DNA of 64,000 bases from assembly GCF_030056665.1 (NCBI RefSeq), contig NZ_JASHIG010000021.1; one strand, 5' to 3'. Below, in pieces: positions 9,706 through 18,906 of the stretch (the first letter of the stretch is position 1; each line of letters starts with the position of its first letter). The DNA is from Flectobacillus roseus. GTDB lineage: Bacteria; Bacteroidota; Bacteroidia; Cytophagales; Spirosomataceae. A program made the position numbers and the translations under genes. The notes under the pieces are model-generated. The model had not been told where the DNA came from. It was given only the letters and a program-made list of their open reading frames with translations, and searched no databases.

Positions 9706-9741
9706 AAAAGAGGTTACCCGAAAGGGTAGCCTCTTTTGTTT
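9706..9741 (+). terminator. terminator of the susCD operon
   Basis: A long stem (AAAAGAGG 9706-9713 with CCTCTTTT 9730-9737, then TACCC/GGGTA, with one T-G pair) carries a GAAA loop and runs into a T-rich tail 19 bp after the susD stop. Confidence 0.85.
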
Positions 9742-9851
9742 TGTAGCTAAATGAACAGATTTTGCCTCAATCTTGAAGCCAATCATCATAAATTCATTTT
9801 TTCCTTCCAATATTTGTAAAAAATTCACCCTTTAAAATAAAAACTAAATTT

Positions 9852-12029
9852 ATGAAACAACTTCATCGATTATTGAGTGCGCTTGCACTCCTATGTCTAC
9901 TTTTTCCTGCCACGGCTCAACAGTCTATTAATTGGAATAAAGGTGGAAGTGATTACACTACTTTAGAAGCGAACCAGATTGTTCGTGTGAATCCTATTAC
10001 AGGTCAAAAAGATGTGATAATTGCCAAAAATTTACTTACTCCCAAAGGTGCTAATGACGAACTAAAAGTACGTAGTTATAGCTTTTCGGAAGACAACCAA
10101 AAAGTCCTTATTTATACCAATACCAAAAGAGTTTGGCGTTTGGATACAAAAGGAGACTACTGGATTCTGGACCTCAAAACCAACCAGCTTTCACAACTAG
10201 GGAAAGGATTTGATGCCTCTTCTTTGATGTTTGCCAAAATTTCACCAGATAGTAAATCTGTAGCTTATGTTTATAAAAACAATATTTATTCTGAAAACAT
10301 CGCAACGCATAAAATCACTCCTTTGACCAAGGATGGCACAAAAAAACTCATCAATGGTACATTTGATTGGGCTTATGAAGAAGAATTTTCATGCAGAGAT
10401 GGCTTCCGTTGGAGTCCAGATAGTAAGTCGATTGCTTATTGGCAAATAGATGCTAATACGATTAGAGATTTTTACATGATTAATAATACGGATTCGGTAT
10501 ATTCAAAAATTGTCCCAGTTGAATATCCAAAGGCTGGACAAACGCCTTCTTCGTGTCGTATAGGTGTGGTAGTATTGTCAACAGCACAAACGAAATGGAT
10601 GAAACTTCCGGGGGCTACCAATAACAACTATATCCCTAAAATGGAATGGGTGCCTAATACCAATAAGTTGATTATTCAACAATTGAACCGTAAGCAAAAT
10701 GTATCGACTTTGTTTATTGCTGAAGCACAAACTGCTACTACTACAGCTATCTATAAGGAAACAGACGAGGCTTGGGTCGAATTTAACAATCGTTCAGGCG
10801 AAAGTGTTGGTTGGGATTGGTTAGACAATGGAAAATCGTTTTTGTGGATTTCTGAAAAAGACGGTTGGAATCATGCATATAAAATTACTTTGGATGGAAA
10901 AGAACAATTATTGACCCCCGGAGATTTTGATGTAATTGACATTTTGAGCTATAGCGAGCAAAATAATAAAATGTATTATACTGCCTCACCTGATAATCCA
11001 CGTCAACGTTATTTGTTTAGTACGACATTGGACGGACAAGGTAAAAGTACACGTATTACTCCATTGACACAAAGTGGTACCCACTCATATGAGATTTCTC
11101 CAGATCAAAAAATGGCATTTCACTCATTCAACTCCAGCCAAATAAGCCGTATGAGTGAAGTGGTAAATCTTCCTGAACATAGCGTGGCTGGTGGCAAAGA
11201 AGGAATTGAAGCTAAACTTTCAAAGGTACGCTTGGCGCAACGCCCAATCGAATTTTTCGATATTCCGATAGAAGGTGGCGTGAAGTTGAGCGCTTGGATG
11301 GTAAAACCAGCCAATTTTGACTCTACCAAAAAATACCCTGTAGTGTTTTATGTGTACACTGAGCCAGCAGGAGCTACGACCAAAGACGAATATTATACAG
11401 GTCGTAACAATTTATATCAAGGTGATATGGGTAAAGATGGCTATATCTATGTATCTATCGACGGACGTGGAACACCACTTCCAAAAGGGCGTGCTTGGCG
11501 CAAAGCTATTTATCGTAAGATTGGTCAAATCAATATTGCAGACCAAGCGGCAGGAGCAAGCTATTTGCTAAAAAGACCTTATGTGGATAGCTCTCGTGTA
11601 GCAGTATGGGGATGGAGTGGTGGAGGCTCTACTACGCTAAACCTATTGTTCCAATATCCTCAAATTTACAAAACGGGTATTGCCGTAGCCGCAGTTGGTA
11701 ACCAGTTGACTTACGATAACATCTATCAAGAAAGATACATGGGATTACCACAAGAAAATAGAGAAGATTTTGTGAATGGTTCGCCAATTACGCACGCCAA
11801 AAACTTGCAAGGTCATTTATTATACATTCATGGAACAGGCGATGACAACGTACATTATCAAAATGCCGAGATGCTGTTGAATGAGCTAATCAAATACAAC
11901 AAACAGTTTGAATTTATGGCTTATCCAAACCGTTCTCATGGAATTAGTGAAGGAGAGGGGACAGGAAAACACCTCTCTACCTTATACACTAACTATTTAA
12001 GAAAATACTGCCCTCCGGGAGGAAAATAA
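9852..12029 (+). CDS. dipeptidyl peptidase IV (S9B prolyl peptidase)
   Basis: The 725-residue secreted enzyme has a signal peptide ending ATAQ (about residue 23). A DPP-IV N-terminal beta-propeller spans about 60-470. It includes the Glu pair motif DWAYEEEF (residues 172-179) that anchors the free N-terminus of substrates. An S9 alpha/beta-hydrolase domain follows at about 500-725. The catalytic triad is visible as Ser589 in GWSGGG, Asp664 in GTGDDNVH and His696 in NRSHG. The Ser-Asp and Asp-His spacings are like those of mammalian DPP4. It removes X-Pro or X-Ala dipeptides from peptide N-termini, probably in the periplasm. The gene follows susCD but is separated by a terminator, so joint regulation is uncertain. 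Peptide uptake by the SusCD pair is a possible but unproven link. Confidence 0.93.
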   Translation: MKQLHRLLSALALLCLLFPATAQQSINWNKGGSDYTTLEANQIVRVNPITGQKDVIIAKNLLTPKGANDELKVRSYSFSEDNQKVLIYTNTKRVWRLDTKGDYWILDLKTNQLSQLGKGFDASSLMFAKISPDSKSVAYVYKNNIYSENIATHKITPLTKDGTKKLINGTFDWAYEEEFSCRDGFRWSPDSKSIAYWQIDANTIRDFYMINNTDSVYSKIVPVEYPKAGQTPSSCRIGVVVLSTAQTKWMKLPGATNNNYIPKMEWVPNTNKLIIQQLNRKQNVSTLFIAEAQTATTTAIYKETDEAWVEFNNRSGESVGWDWLDNGKSFLWISEKDGWNHAYKITLDGKEQLLTPGDFDVIDILSYSEQNNKMYYTASPDNPRQRYLFSTTLDGQGKSTRITPLTQSGTHSYEISPDQKMAFHSFNSSQISRMSEVVNLPEHSVAGGKEGIEAKLSKVRLAQRPIEFFDIPIEGGVKLSAWMVKPANFDSTKKYPVVFYVYTEPAGATTKDEYYTGRNNLYQGDMGKDGYIYVSIDGRGTPLPKGRAWRKAIYRKIGQINIADQAAGASYLLKRPYVDSSRVAVWGWSGGGSTTLNLLFQYPQIYKTGIAVAAVGNQLTYDNIYQERYMGLPQENREDFVNGSPITHAKNLQGHLLYIHGTGDDNVHYQNAEMLLNELIKYNKQFEFMAYPNRSHGISEGEGTGKHLSTLYTNYLRKYCPPGGK

Positions 12030-12524
12030 GGGCTAAGTGCACGATGATATCATTTTTTGTACGTTCTACACCTATAAATTTGCTCTTCATTTACCAAAAA
12101 AAGCCTAAAAACTACAGTTTATCGAAATTTTTGGTTGAATCCACTTAGATTAAGTAAGTTTGTTCAATCAAGGTTTAACAATTTCGCCAACACCTTCTTA
12201 GCAATAGCATTAGATTACAATAGATATAGATAAGCAACCTAACCACTTTATATAATATTCTCGGTTTTTCCGAAATACCTAACCACTCTTATTTTCTATA
12301 ATAAAACAAAACCACAGAAACTTTTACCATTTGATAAGATTGGCATTTAAGTTGTGGGTAAATTAAATAATTATAGTAGTTTGCGTAGAATTAATAGTAC
12401 TGATTTGTGGGTAGCTTATTTGATTACAACCATTATTGTACCACACTAACACAATTGAAACATTTCTTGTGTTATTATGCTCATCGCCAACTCAATAACT
12501 GCATAATAAAATCTCTCTAACACG
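12030..12524. other. intergenic region before the FIST gene
   Basis: There is no gene in these 495 bp. The clearest feature is a pair of 11-bp direct repeats, ACCTAACCACT, at 12237-12247 and 12277-12287, exactly 40 bp apart. A TAAATTTG box at 12075-12082 lacks a properly spaced TTG and lies too far upstream to be assigned. Confidence 0.5.
12237..12287. repeat. two 11-bp direct repeats 40 bp apart
   Basis: ACCTAACCACT occurs at 12237-12247 and 12277-12287. The 40-bp offset is close to four helical turns, as for regulator sites on one DNA face. They lie about 240 bp upstream of the FIST gene and could control the signalling operon. Confidence 0.35.
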
Positions 12525-13664
12525 ATGAAAATTTGTCAAAGTACCTACCACTCAGACACTTGGGAGAGTGTAAGAATTGATGAAGGTTTCTCTTCAGAAA
12601 AAGCACAATTAGTAATGGTTTTTGGAGAACGCAAGCTTTTCGAACAAATGGATGTTTATTCGAAGGTTCGTGAAAATTTTCCAAAGGCAGAAATTGTTAT
12701 AAATTCAACAGCTGGAGAGATTTTTGATGCTGGTGTTGAAACCCAAACAATTGTTGTTACGGGTATCGAATTTGAGGAGACGATTATTAAAACGACCGAA
12801 ATTAATATTAAAGATACCAGTGAGAGTTATCAGTCAGCGTGTCAAATCGTAGAGGCACTTCAAGCTGATGACTTAGTTCATATTATGGTTATTTCTGATG
12901 GTGGTATTGTAAACGGAAGTGCTTTGGTAAGAGCATTAAACGAACATACAGCATCACACGTGACTGTTACAGGAGGACTTGCTGGAGATGATGATAGATT
13001 TGAGAAAACCTTGGTTGGACTCAATTCAGAGCCTACAGAAGGAAAAATAATAGGGATTGGTTTTTACGGAAATAAGTTAAGAATCGGTCACGGTACAATG
13101 GGAGGCTGGGATGTTTTTGGACCAGAAAGAGAAATCACTAAGTCGCAGTATAATGTGTTATACACGATTGGTGATAAACCTGCCTTAGAACTATACAAAG
13201 AGTATCTCGGAAAATACGCCAAAGATTTACCGGGAGCTGCCTTGTTATTCCCATTGTCGATGCGTGTTGATGCGGATGCTGCTCCAGTTGTAAGAACGAT
13301 TCTTTCTATTGATGAAAAACAACAAAGTATGACTTTTGCAGGTGAAATCCCCAAAGGAGCACTTATTCGCTTTATGAAAGCCAACTTTGATAATTTACTT
13401 GATGCTTCATCAGAGGCTGCCGAAAATGCGCTACAATCCTTATCATTCAAGCCAGAATTAGCAATTTTAATTAGTTGCGTTGGAAGAAGACTCGTATTGG
13501 GATACCGTACCGAAGAAGAGGTAGAGGCCGCACGCGAAGTATTTGGACCAGATACATTTATTACGGGGTTCTACTCTTACGGAGAAATATCTCCTTTGAT
13601 GGCCGAAGCTAAATGTGACCTTCATAATCAAACCATGACTATTACGACATTTACAGAGATTTGA
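12525..13664 (+). CDS. FIST-domain sensory protein
   Basis: The 379-residue cytosolic protein has no signal peptide or membrane segment. Its N-terminal half resembles FIST_N: an FGERKL start, then the NSTAGEIF region, the VSDGGIVNGSALVRAL segment and the GGLAGDDDRF glycine/aspartate motif near residue 150. The C-terminal part resembles FIST_C, with SCVGRRLVLG and the family-typical TFITGFYSYGEISP near the end. FIST domains are thought to bind small ligands such as amino acids and pass the signal to partner kinases. The next gene, a hybrid kinase lacking its own sensor, starts 5 bp later, so this protein is probably its ligand-sensing partner. Confidence 0.88.
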   Translation: MKICQSTYHSDTWESVRIDEGFSSEKAQLVMVFGERKLFEQMDVYSKVRENFPKAEIVINSTAGEIFDAGVETQTIVVTGIEFEETIIKTTEINIKDTSESYQSACQIVEALQADDLVHIMVISDGGIVNGSALVRALNEHTASHVTVTGGLAGDDDRFEKTLVGLNSEPTEGKIIGIGFYGNKLRIGHGTMGGWDVFGPEREITKSQYNVLYTIGDKPALELYKEYLGKYAKDLPGAALLFPLSMRVDADAAPVVRTILSIDEKQQSMTFAGEIPKGALIRFMKANFDNLLDASSEAAENALQSLSFKPELAILISCVGRRLVLGYRTEEEVEAAREVFGPDTFITGFYSYGEISPLMAEAKCDLHNQTMTITTFTEI

Positions 13665-13669
13665 TTTAT

Positions 13670-15190
13670 ATGCAAAACGATCAATTACATAAACTTCTTT
13701 CAAAACAAGTAAATCGCTTTCTAAATACAGAGTCGCAAGGAAGAGAGGATGTGGTGAAATTTTTGAAAGTAGTTAGTGACTCCTACGTGAACTTTGACAG
13801 AGATAAAGAACTTTTTGAACATTCTTCGTCTCTCAATGAAAAAGAATACGCTGAGATAAATATTCGACTTAAAGATGAAATAGGTCAACGAAAACGCTCT
13901 ATCGAGAAATTGATTGAGGCGATTCATTCGCTTGAAACAGATAGCTCTTTACCTTCGTTCGATGCTGATAATTTGTTGCTTTTGGTAGACTACCTACAAA
14001 AGCAAATCGACAATCGTAAAAAGATGGAAACTGAGCTTCGTCAAGCAAAAGACGCTGCCGAAAAAGCTACACAAGCCAAGTCAGAGTTTTTGTCAATGAT
14101 GAGCCACGAAATCAGAACGCCACTCAATGCTATTGTAGGTATGACCTACCTGATGCAACAAGAGGAGTGTTCGCCAACGATGGCAGATAACCTCAAGACA
14201 TTACAGTTTTCTACAGATAATCTACATGTACTTATCAACGATATTCTTGATTTTAGTAAAATTGAAGCAGGAAAAGTTGATTTGGAAGCCACTCCGTTCG
14301 ATTTCAAACAATTAGTATCTAATATCAAAAGAGCCAATCAGGTAAAAGCTGAAGAAAAGGGAAATAGAATTCGCCTGATGGTAGATGATGATATCCCTGA
14401 TTCATTGATTGGAGACCCGCTTCGCTTAGGACAAATTTTATCCAATTTGGTCTCTAATGCGGTTAAGTTTACGATTAATGGAAGTATTTCTTTAGAAATT
14501 TCGTTAGTGAGCAAAACTGAAGAGGAAGCCCAGATTTATGTATCAGTAAAAGACTCTGGTATTGGTATTCCTTTAGATAAACAAGAACTAATTTTTGAGC
14601 AATTCACTCAGGCTAATTCTGAAACCACTCGTAAGTTTGGTGGTACAGGCTTGGGCTTAGTAATTACCAAAAAACTGTTGGAGCTTCATGGAAGTAAGAT
14701 TCAATTACAGAGTGAAGAAGGGAAAGGGGCTAAGTTTTATTTTACCTTAAAACTAAAAATTGGCAATGGTATCAAAACCATTCCAACCCCTGTTGCCGAA
14801 AGTATTAACGAGGTTAGTTTGAAAGGAGTGAAGGTTCTATTAGTGGAGGATTACCCAGTAAACGTAAAAGTAGCGACTAAATTCCTAAGTCGTTGGGAAA
14901 TTGATTTTGATGTTGCGGAGAATGGTCTCATCGCTGTCGAAAAATATAAGAATGGTAATTACGATGTCATTTTGATGGACTTGTTGATGCCTGAAATGGA
15001 TGGCTATACAGCTACATTACGCATTCGTGAACTCAATCAAAAAATACCTATTATCGCATTAACGGCTTCAGCGACGCTCAATAATCAAGATAGAGCTTTT
15101 GAAGTAGGTATGAATGATTATGTAACCAAGCCATTTAACCCGAAAGAGTTATTCCAAAAAATTGGAAAATATAGCCATCGCGGTTCTTGA
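13670..15190 (+). CDS. hybrid histidine kinase (HisKA-HATPase-receiver)
   Basis: The 506-residue soluble kinase has a helical, coiled-coil-like N-terminus (about 1-130). A HisKA domain follows, with phospho-acceptor His146 in SMMSHEIRTPLNA. The HATPase domain has its N box near NLVSNAVKF and a GGTGLGL G box. A C-terminal receiver carries phospho-Asp437 in LMDLLMPEMDGY. No transmembrane or PAS sensor is present, so input probably comes from the upstream FIST protein through the coiled coil. I take the ATG at 13670, 5 bp after the FIST stop codon, rather than the TTG at 13661 that overlaps the FIST gene. No DNA-binding response regulator is linked on this strand. Confidence 0.9.
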   Translation: MQNDQLHKLLSKQVNRFLNTESQGREDVVKFLKVVSDSYVNFDRDKELFEHSSSLNEKEYAEINIRLKDEIGQRKRSIEKLIEAIHSLETDSSLPSFDADNLLLLVDYLQKQIDNRKKMETELRQAKDAAEKATQAKSEFLSMMSHEIRTPLNAIVGMTYLMQQEECSPTMADNLKTLQFSTDNLHVLINDILDFSKIEAGKVDLEATPFDFKQLVSNIKRANQVKAEEKGNRIRLMVDDDIPDSLIGDPLRLGQILSNLVSNAVKFTINGSISLEISLVSKTEEEAQIYVSVKDSGIGIPLDKQELIFEQFTQANSETTRKFGGTGLGLVITKKLLELHGSKIQLQSEEGKGAKFYFTLKLKIGNGIKTIPTPVAESINEVSLKGVKVLLVEDYPVNVKVATKFLSRWEIDFDVAENGLIAVEKYKNGNYDVILMDLLMPEMDGYTATLRIRELNQKIPIIALTASATLNNQDRAFEVGMNDYVTKPFNPKELFQKIGKYSHRGS

Positions 15191-15213
15191 TATTGATGAG
15201 TTTGTATAAAATG

Positions 15214-15254
15214 AAAGTGGTAAGTTTTCGTAAAGAAAGCTTACCACTTTTTAT
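15214..15254. terminator. terminator between the converging signalling genes
   Basis: An 11-bp perfect stem (15214-15224 AAAGTGGTAAG with 15240-15250) is followed by T-rich sequence. It ends the FIST/kinase operon and sits 40 bp from the stop codon of the facing LytTR gene. Confidence 0.8.
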
Positions 15255-15293
15255 ATCTTTCAAGAAGGAGTTTTAATCTGAGGCATTGTACTT

Positions 15294-15986
15294 TTATAAC
15301 ATATTAAGTCGATTCATCAATTCTGATTTATTCGCTCGGCTTATTGGAATTACTTTGTTGGCAATGACTAAATTGTTTTCTTCAATATCTACGATTTTAT
15401 CAAGGTGTACAATAAACGAACGATGGACTCGTAAAAATTGCTTTCCTAATTTCTCTTCCAGTGACTTCATCGTGGTGTGAATAATGTAAGCTTGCTTGCT
15501 CGTATATATTTTCACATAATCACCTATATTTTCTACAAACTGAATATCTGAATAGGGTAACCTAATATAACGACCTTCATGCTTGATATAAATCTCGTTA
15601 TGCTGTTGCAGTGGGCTATCTTTTTTCTGTCGTAAATCTAAGACTTTTTCTACAGCAAGATTAAATCTAGGACCAGTAATGGGTTTTTTCAGATAATCGG
15701 TCACTTGATATTGAAAGGCATCGTAGGCATATTCAATTTTTGAGGTTGTCAAAATCACTTGTGTGGTTGTTGTCGTGATTTTTTCTAACAAATCAAATCC
15801 TGTCATCTCAGGCATTTCAACATCTAGCCATATCAAATCAATTTCGTTTTGTTCCAGTACTTTAAGAGCTTGTTGGACGTTTTCACAAATGGCCACCAAC
15901 TCCAACGCACTATGTTGTTCACATAGCTTTTGCAGGGATTTCCTGGCCATGATTTCATCATCAACAATGATACATCGTAACTTCAT
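15294..15986 (-). CDS. LytTR-family response regulator
   Basis: The 230-residue protein has an N-terminal receiver, with the acidic pair Asp9/Asp10, phospho-Asp55 in IWLDVEMPEMTG and a conserved Lys in LKKP. A C-terminal LytTR DNA-binding domain follows (about 130-230, with FVENIGDYVKIY, LRVHRSFIVHLDKI and PISRANK). It binds DNA as a dimer when phosphorylated. Its start lies 1 bp beyond the stop codon of the upstream hybrid kinase, so the two form a cognate pair. No LytTR target repeat is obvious nearby. Confidence 0.93.
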   Translation of the reverse strand: MKLRCIIVDDEIMARKSLQKLCEQHSALELVAICENVQQALKVLEQNEIDLIWLDVEMPEMTGFDLLEKITTTTTQVILTTSKIEYAYDAFQYQVTDYLKKPITGPRFNLAVEKVLDLRQKKDSPLQQHNEIYIKHEGRYIRLPYSDIQFVENIGDYVKIYTSKQAYIIHTTMKSLEEKLGKQFLRVHRSFIVHLDKIVDIEENNLVIANKVIPISRANKSELMNRLNML

Positions 15987-15987
15987 T

Positions 15988-18906
15988 TTATTGGAGGTTT
16001 TGTAAGCGTTGCAATTCGTTTTCTAAAATTGGATGAATTTGGTTCAACGCCTTAAGCAATTGATCTACCCTAGCTTTTAGGTCGTAATATTCGGGTTTGT
16101 CCAATGCTCGGCGCTCAACTTCCACAAGTTGTTTTTCGAGCTGAGTTAACCCTACCATACCTAAAGTTGGTTTGAGCTTATGAGCCAATTTTTTCAATTC
16201 TGGAAAATTTTGTTGCTCCACGAGTGGCGCCAAATCTTTGAATTCGGGATAAACATCTGTTAAAAAGGTATCAAACATATCTGCTTGATATTCGACATCT
16301 CCCTCATACATTTCATCTAATCGCTCGTAGTCAATAGGGTTTTCCACGGTGGCTGTTTGTTGTGTTTGGGGTTCGGTATTTGAAACTACTGGGATAATTT
16401 CTTCAAAATCATCATCAGTTTCTTCATTAGACAGTTTTCTATATTTTTGTAGCATTTCAAATAATTGATTCGGTGCAAACGGCTTAGGTAGAAAATCACT
16501 CATACCTACTGCCATTGCCTTTACTTTTTGGTCGAGCATAGCCGACGCCGTTAGGGCAACAATAGGTATATGTTGATTGGGTGTTTGGGTACTTCTAATG
16601 GCAATGGTGGCTTCATATCCGTCCATATGTGGCATCTGAAGATCCATGAAAATAATATCAAACTTATGTTTATGAATTTGTTCTACCGCTTGTCGTCCAT
16701 CAGAAACCACTGTAAATTGACGATTCCATTTGTTTAATAGACTTGATATATACTTTTGATTCATCAAATTATCTTCAACGACCAAGATGTGTCCATTTTC
16801 AAAATCTTTAGTTTCTGAAAGCTTACTACTTGGTGCTGGAGCGGTAATAATAATATTGTCGCTTCTTTTGTAAGGTAACGAGAAAATAAAGGTGGTCCCT
16901 TTTCCTTCTACACTGGTAGCGTGAATTTCGCCACCTTGAAGCTCGATGAGCTCCTTGGTAATTGCCAAGCCCAAGCCAGTTCCTTTGTGCTTATGACCTT
17001 GCTGATTGATTTGTTTGAACTTTTGGAAAATCAATTCTAACTTTTCAGGAGAAATACCAATGCCCGTATCTGCAATCTGGAACTCCAATAATACTTCGTC
17101 TTTGGCGATTTCTTTTAGCTGTCGAACGGTAATATTGATTTCACCTTTTTCCGTAAATTTCTCAGCGTTTCCGATGATATTTAAAAGAATCTGATTGAGT
17201 AATAAATCATCCCCGACGTAGGCACCGTGAATCTTTGAGTCAATCATGACGTTGACATCGAGCGGACGATTCCCAATTTTGATTTCAAATACTTTCTGAA
17301 CTGTTTTGAGCAAGCCCACAAGATCAAACTCCTTATGGTTGACCTCAATTTTACCTGCTTCAATTTTTGCCATATCCAACAAGTCAGAAATAAGACTATG
17401 CAAGAAATCTGCTGAACTTCTCAAAATCTCAAGGTATTCCACTTGTTGATTGGTAGGATGCGTATCAAACAGCAAGTGAGCCATACCAATGATAGCATTC
17501 AAAGGCGTACGAATTTCGTGACTCATATTGGCCAAGAACTGCTTCTCAGCTTGACGGGCATCCTCCGCAATTTGTTTTGCCAAACTCAATTCCTGTTCAA
17601 GCGTTTTGCGCTCAGTAAGGTCATAGTGGATACCAATGGAACCCACAGTTACTCCATGCTCGTCGATAATCGGAGCACCACTGATGAGCGTCCAAAGGAT
17701 TTCGCCATCCTTTTTAAGAATCGGTAATTCATAAGAACTACTGCCCCCAATTTTTCGAAGATTCTGTTGTTCTTCAATAATTGTGATGAATTCTTTAGGA
17801 AGAAATAGCTCCATCGCATTTTTCCCTAACAACTCAACTTCGGTATATCCTACCATTTTACAGAACTTATCATAAGCTCGTATGATGGTTTGATCGTTAT
17901 CCACCTCCAATAGCCCCAATTCCATGTTATTCATAATACCACGATACTTCTCCTCGCTCTTACGAATGGTTTCTTGAGTATTGAAGTTTTCCGTCACATC
18001 ATTATATCTCCATAGATGCCCCGTATAATGGTCATCGATGAATATAGGAATGTAGTCTCGCTCTAAAATTCTTCCGTCGGCTGTCCTAACCTTTTCATTG
18101 ACTACTAATTTTTGCTCTGCAACCAAAGTGTTGACACGACTCGCAAATTCCTCTGGCTCACAAAAATAGTTTTTAAGCTCATGCAAAGCACTTTCACAGT
18201 CAATTCCAACAAGTGATTCGGGTGCGCTGTTGAAGCCAAGCGTATCACACAAGAACTGGTTTACTAAAATAATGTGTCTGCTTTCATCTTCTACCAAAAT
18301 ACCTGATTGCATATTTGAAATCAGAGTGGAGAGACGAATTTGGGTACTTTTAAGAATCTCTTCTGTTGACTTACGATCGGTAATATCTCGAGCAACAGCC
18401 ACCAGTTCTTTGATTTCTTCGTTTTCCAGCATCAATCTGACCGTCTGACCAATCCAGATGATATGTCCATCTTTATGAAATACTGGAAACTCATTGTAAG
18501 TGCTCTCCTGTTTGGTGGCAATCATCTCGTAATAAAAATTAACGAGTGATTCTCGGTATTCGGGAAGCACTAATTCTGTAAAATGACGCCCTATAATTTC
18601 ACATTCCTGATATCCGAGTCTTTGTTCAATAGTAGGGTTGACAAAGGTAAAATATCCATCAGGTGAAATTTTATATATAATATCTTGAACAGATTCAATA
18701 AGTTGTTTGTAACGGATTTCACTTTTACCGAGCTCAGCAACTTTTTCGTTGATTTGTGCTTCTAAGTTCTGATTAAGTCGAATCAGATTTTGATTTGACT
18801 CAAACAACTCCATAGCCTTTTCGTCCAAGATTGTTTCAGCTTGAATACGAGCGGCTCTCTCACGCTCAAGTTCCGTTTTTAGTAGCTCTATTTCGTTAGG
18901 ATTCAT
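15988..18906 (-). CDS. multi-PAS hybrid histidine kinase with receiver and Hpt domains
   Basis: The 972-residue protein has no membrane segment. An N-terminal coiled coil (about 1-65) is followed by three PAS domains (about 65-185, 190-315 and 320-440, each with a linking helix like VAVARDITDRK or GIHYDLTERK). HisKA carries His463 in NMSHEIRTPLNAIIG and is followed by HATPase (GTGLGLAITKEL). A receiver has Asp755 in FMDLQMPHMDGY. A terminal Hpt domain has His909 in KKLAHKLKPTLGM. This is a complete internal phosphorelay (His, Asp, His) that would pass phosphate to the LytTR regulator encoded 1 bp downstream. The input ligand or redox signal of the PAS domains is unknown. Confidence 0.93.
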   Translation of the reverse strand: MNPNEIELLKTELERERAARIQAETILDEKAMELFESNQNLIRLNQNLEAQINEKVAELGKSEIRYKQLIESVQDIIYKISPDGYFTFVNPTIEQRLGYQECEIIGRHFTELVLPEYRESLVNFYYEMIATKQESTYNEFPVFHKDGHIIWIGQTVRLMLENEEIKELVAVARDITDRKSTEEILKSTQIRLSTLISNMQSGILVEDESRHIILVNQFLCDTLGFNSAPESLVGIDCESALHELKNYFCEPEEFASRVNTLVAEQKLVVNEKVRTADGRILERDYIPIFIDDHYTGHLWRYNDVTENFNTQETIRKSEEKYRGIMNNMELGLLEVDNDQTIIRAYDKFCKMVGYTEVELLGKNAMELFLPKEFITIIEEQQNLRKIGGSSSYELPILKKDGEILWTLISGAPIIDEHGVTVGSIGIHYDLTERKTLEQELSLAKQIAEDARQAEKQFLANMSHEIRTPLNAIIGMAHLLFDTHPTNQQVEYLEILRSSADFLHSLISDLLDMAKIEAGKIEVNHKEFDLVGLLKTVQKVFEIKIGNRPLDVNVMIDSKIHGAYVGDDLLLNQILLNIIGNAEKFTEKGEINITVRQLKEIAKDEVLLEFQIADTGIGISPEKLELIFQKFKQINQQGHKHKGTGLGLAITKELIELQGGEIHATSVEGKGTTFIFSLPYKRSDNIIITAPAPSSKLSETKDFENGHILVVEDNLMNQKYISSLLNKWNRQFTVVSDGRQAVEQIHKHKFDIIFMDLQMPHMDGYEATIAIRSTQTPNQHIPIVALTASAMLDQKVKAMAVGMSDFLPKPFAPNQLFEMLQKYRKLSNEETDDDFEEIIPVVSNTEPQTQQTATVENPIDYERLDEMYEGDVEYQADMFDTFLTDVYPEFKDLAPLVEQQNFPELKKLAHKLKPTLGMVGLTQLEKQLVEVERRALDKPEYYDLKARVDQLLKALNQIHPILENELQRLQNLQ

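Noticed and set aside
12075..12082. TAAATTTG as a promoter box for the FIST operon
   Set aside because: It lies about 440 bp upstream of the gene and lacks a TTG at the right distance (nearest spacing 15 nt).
13661..13669. TTG as the start of the hybrid kinase
   Set aside because: It overlaps the FIST stop codon and adds only three residues; the ATG at 13670 is 5 bp after that stop.
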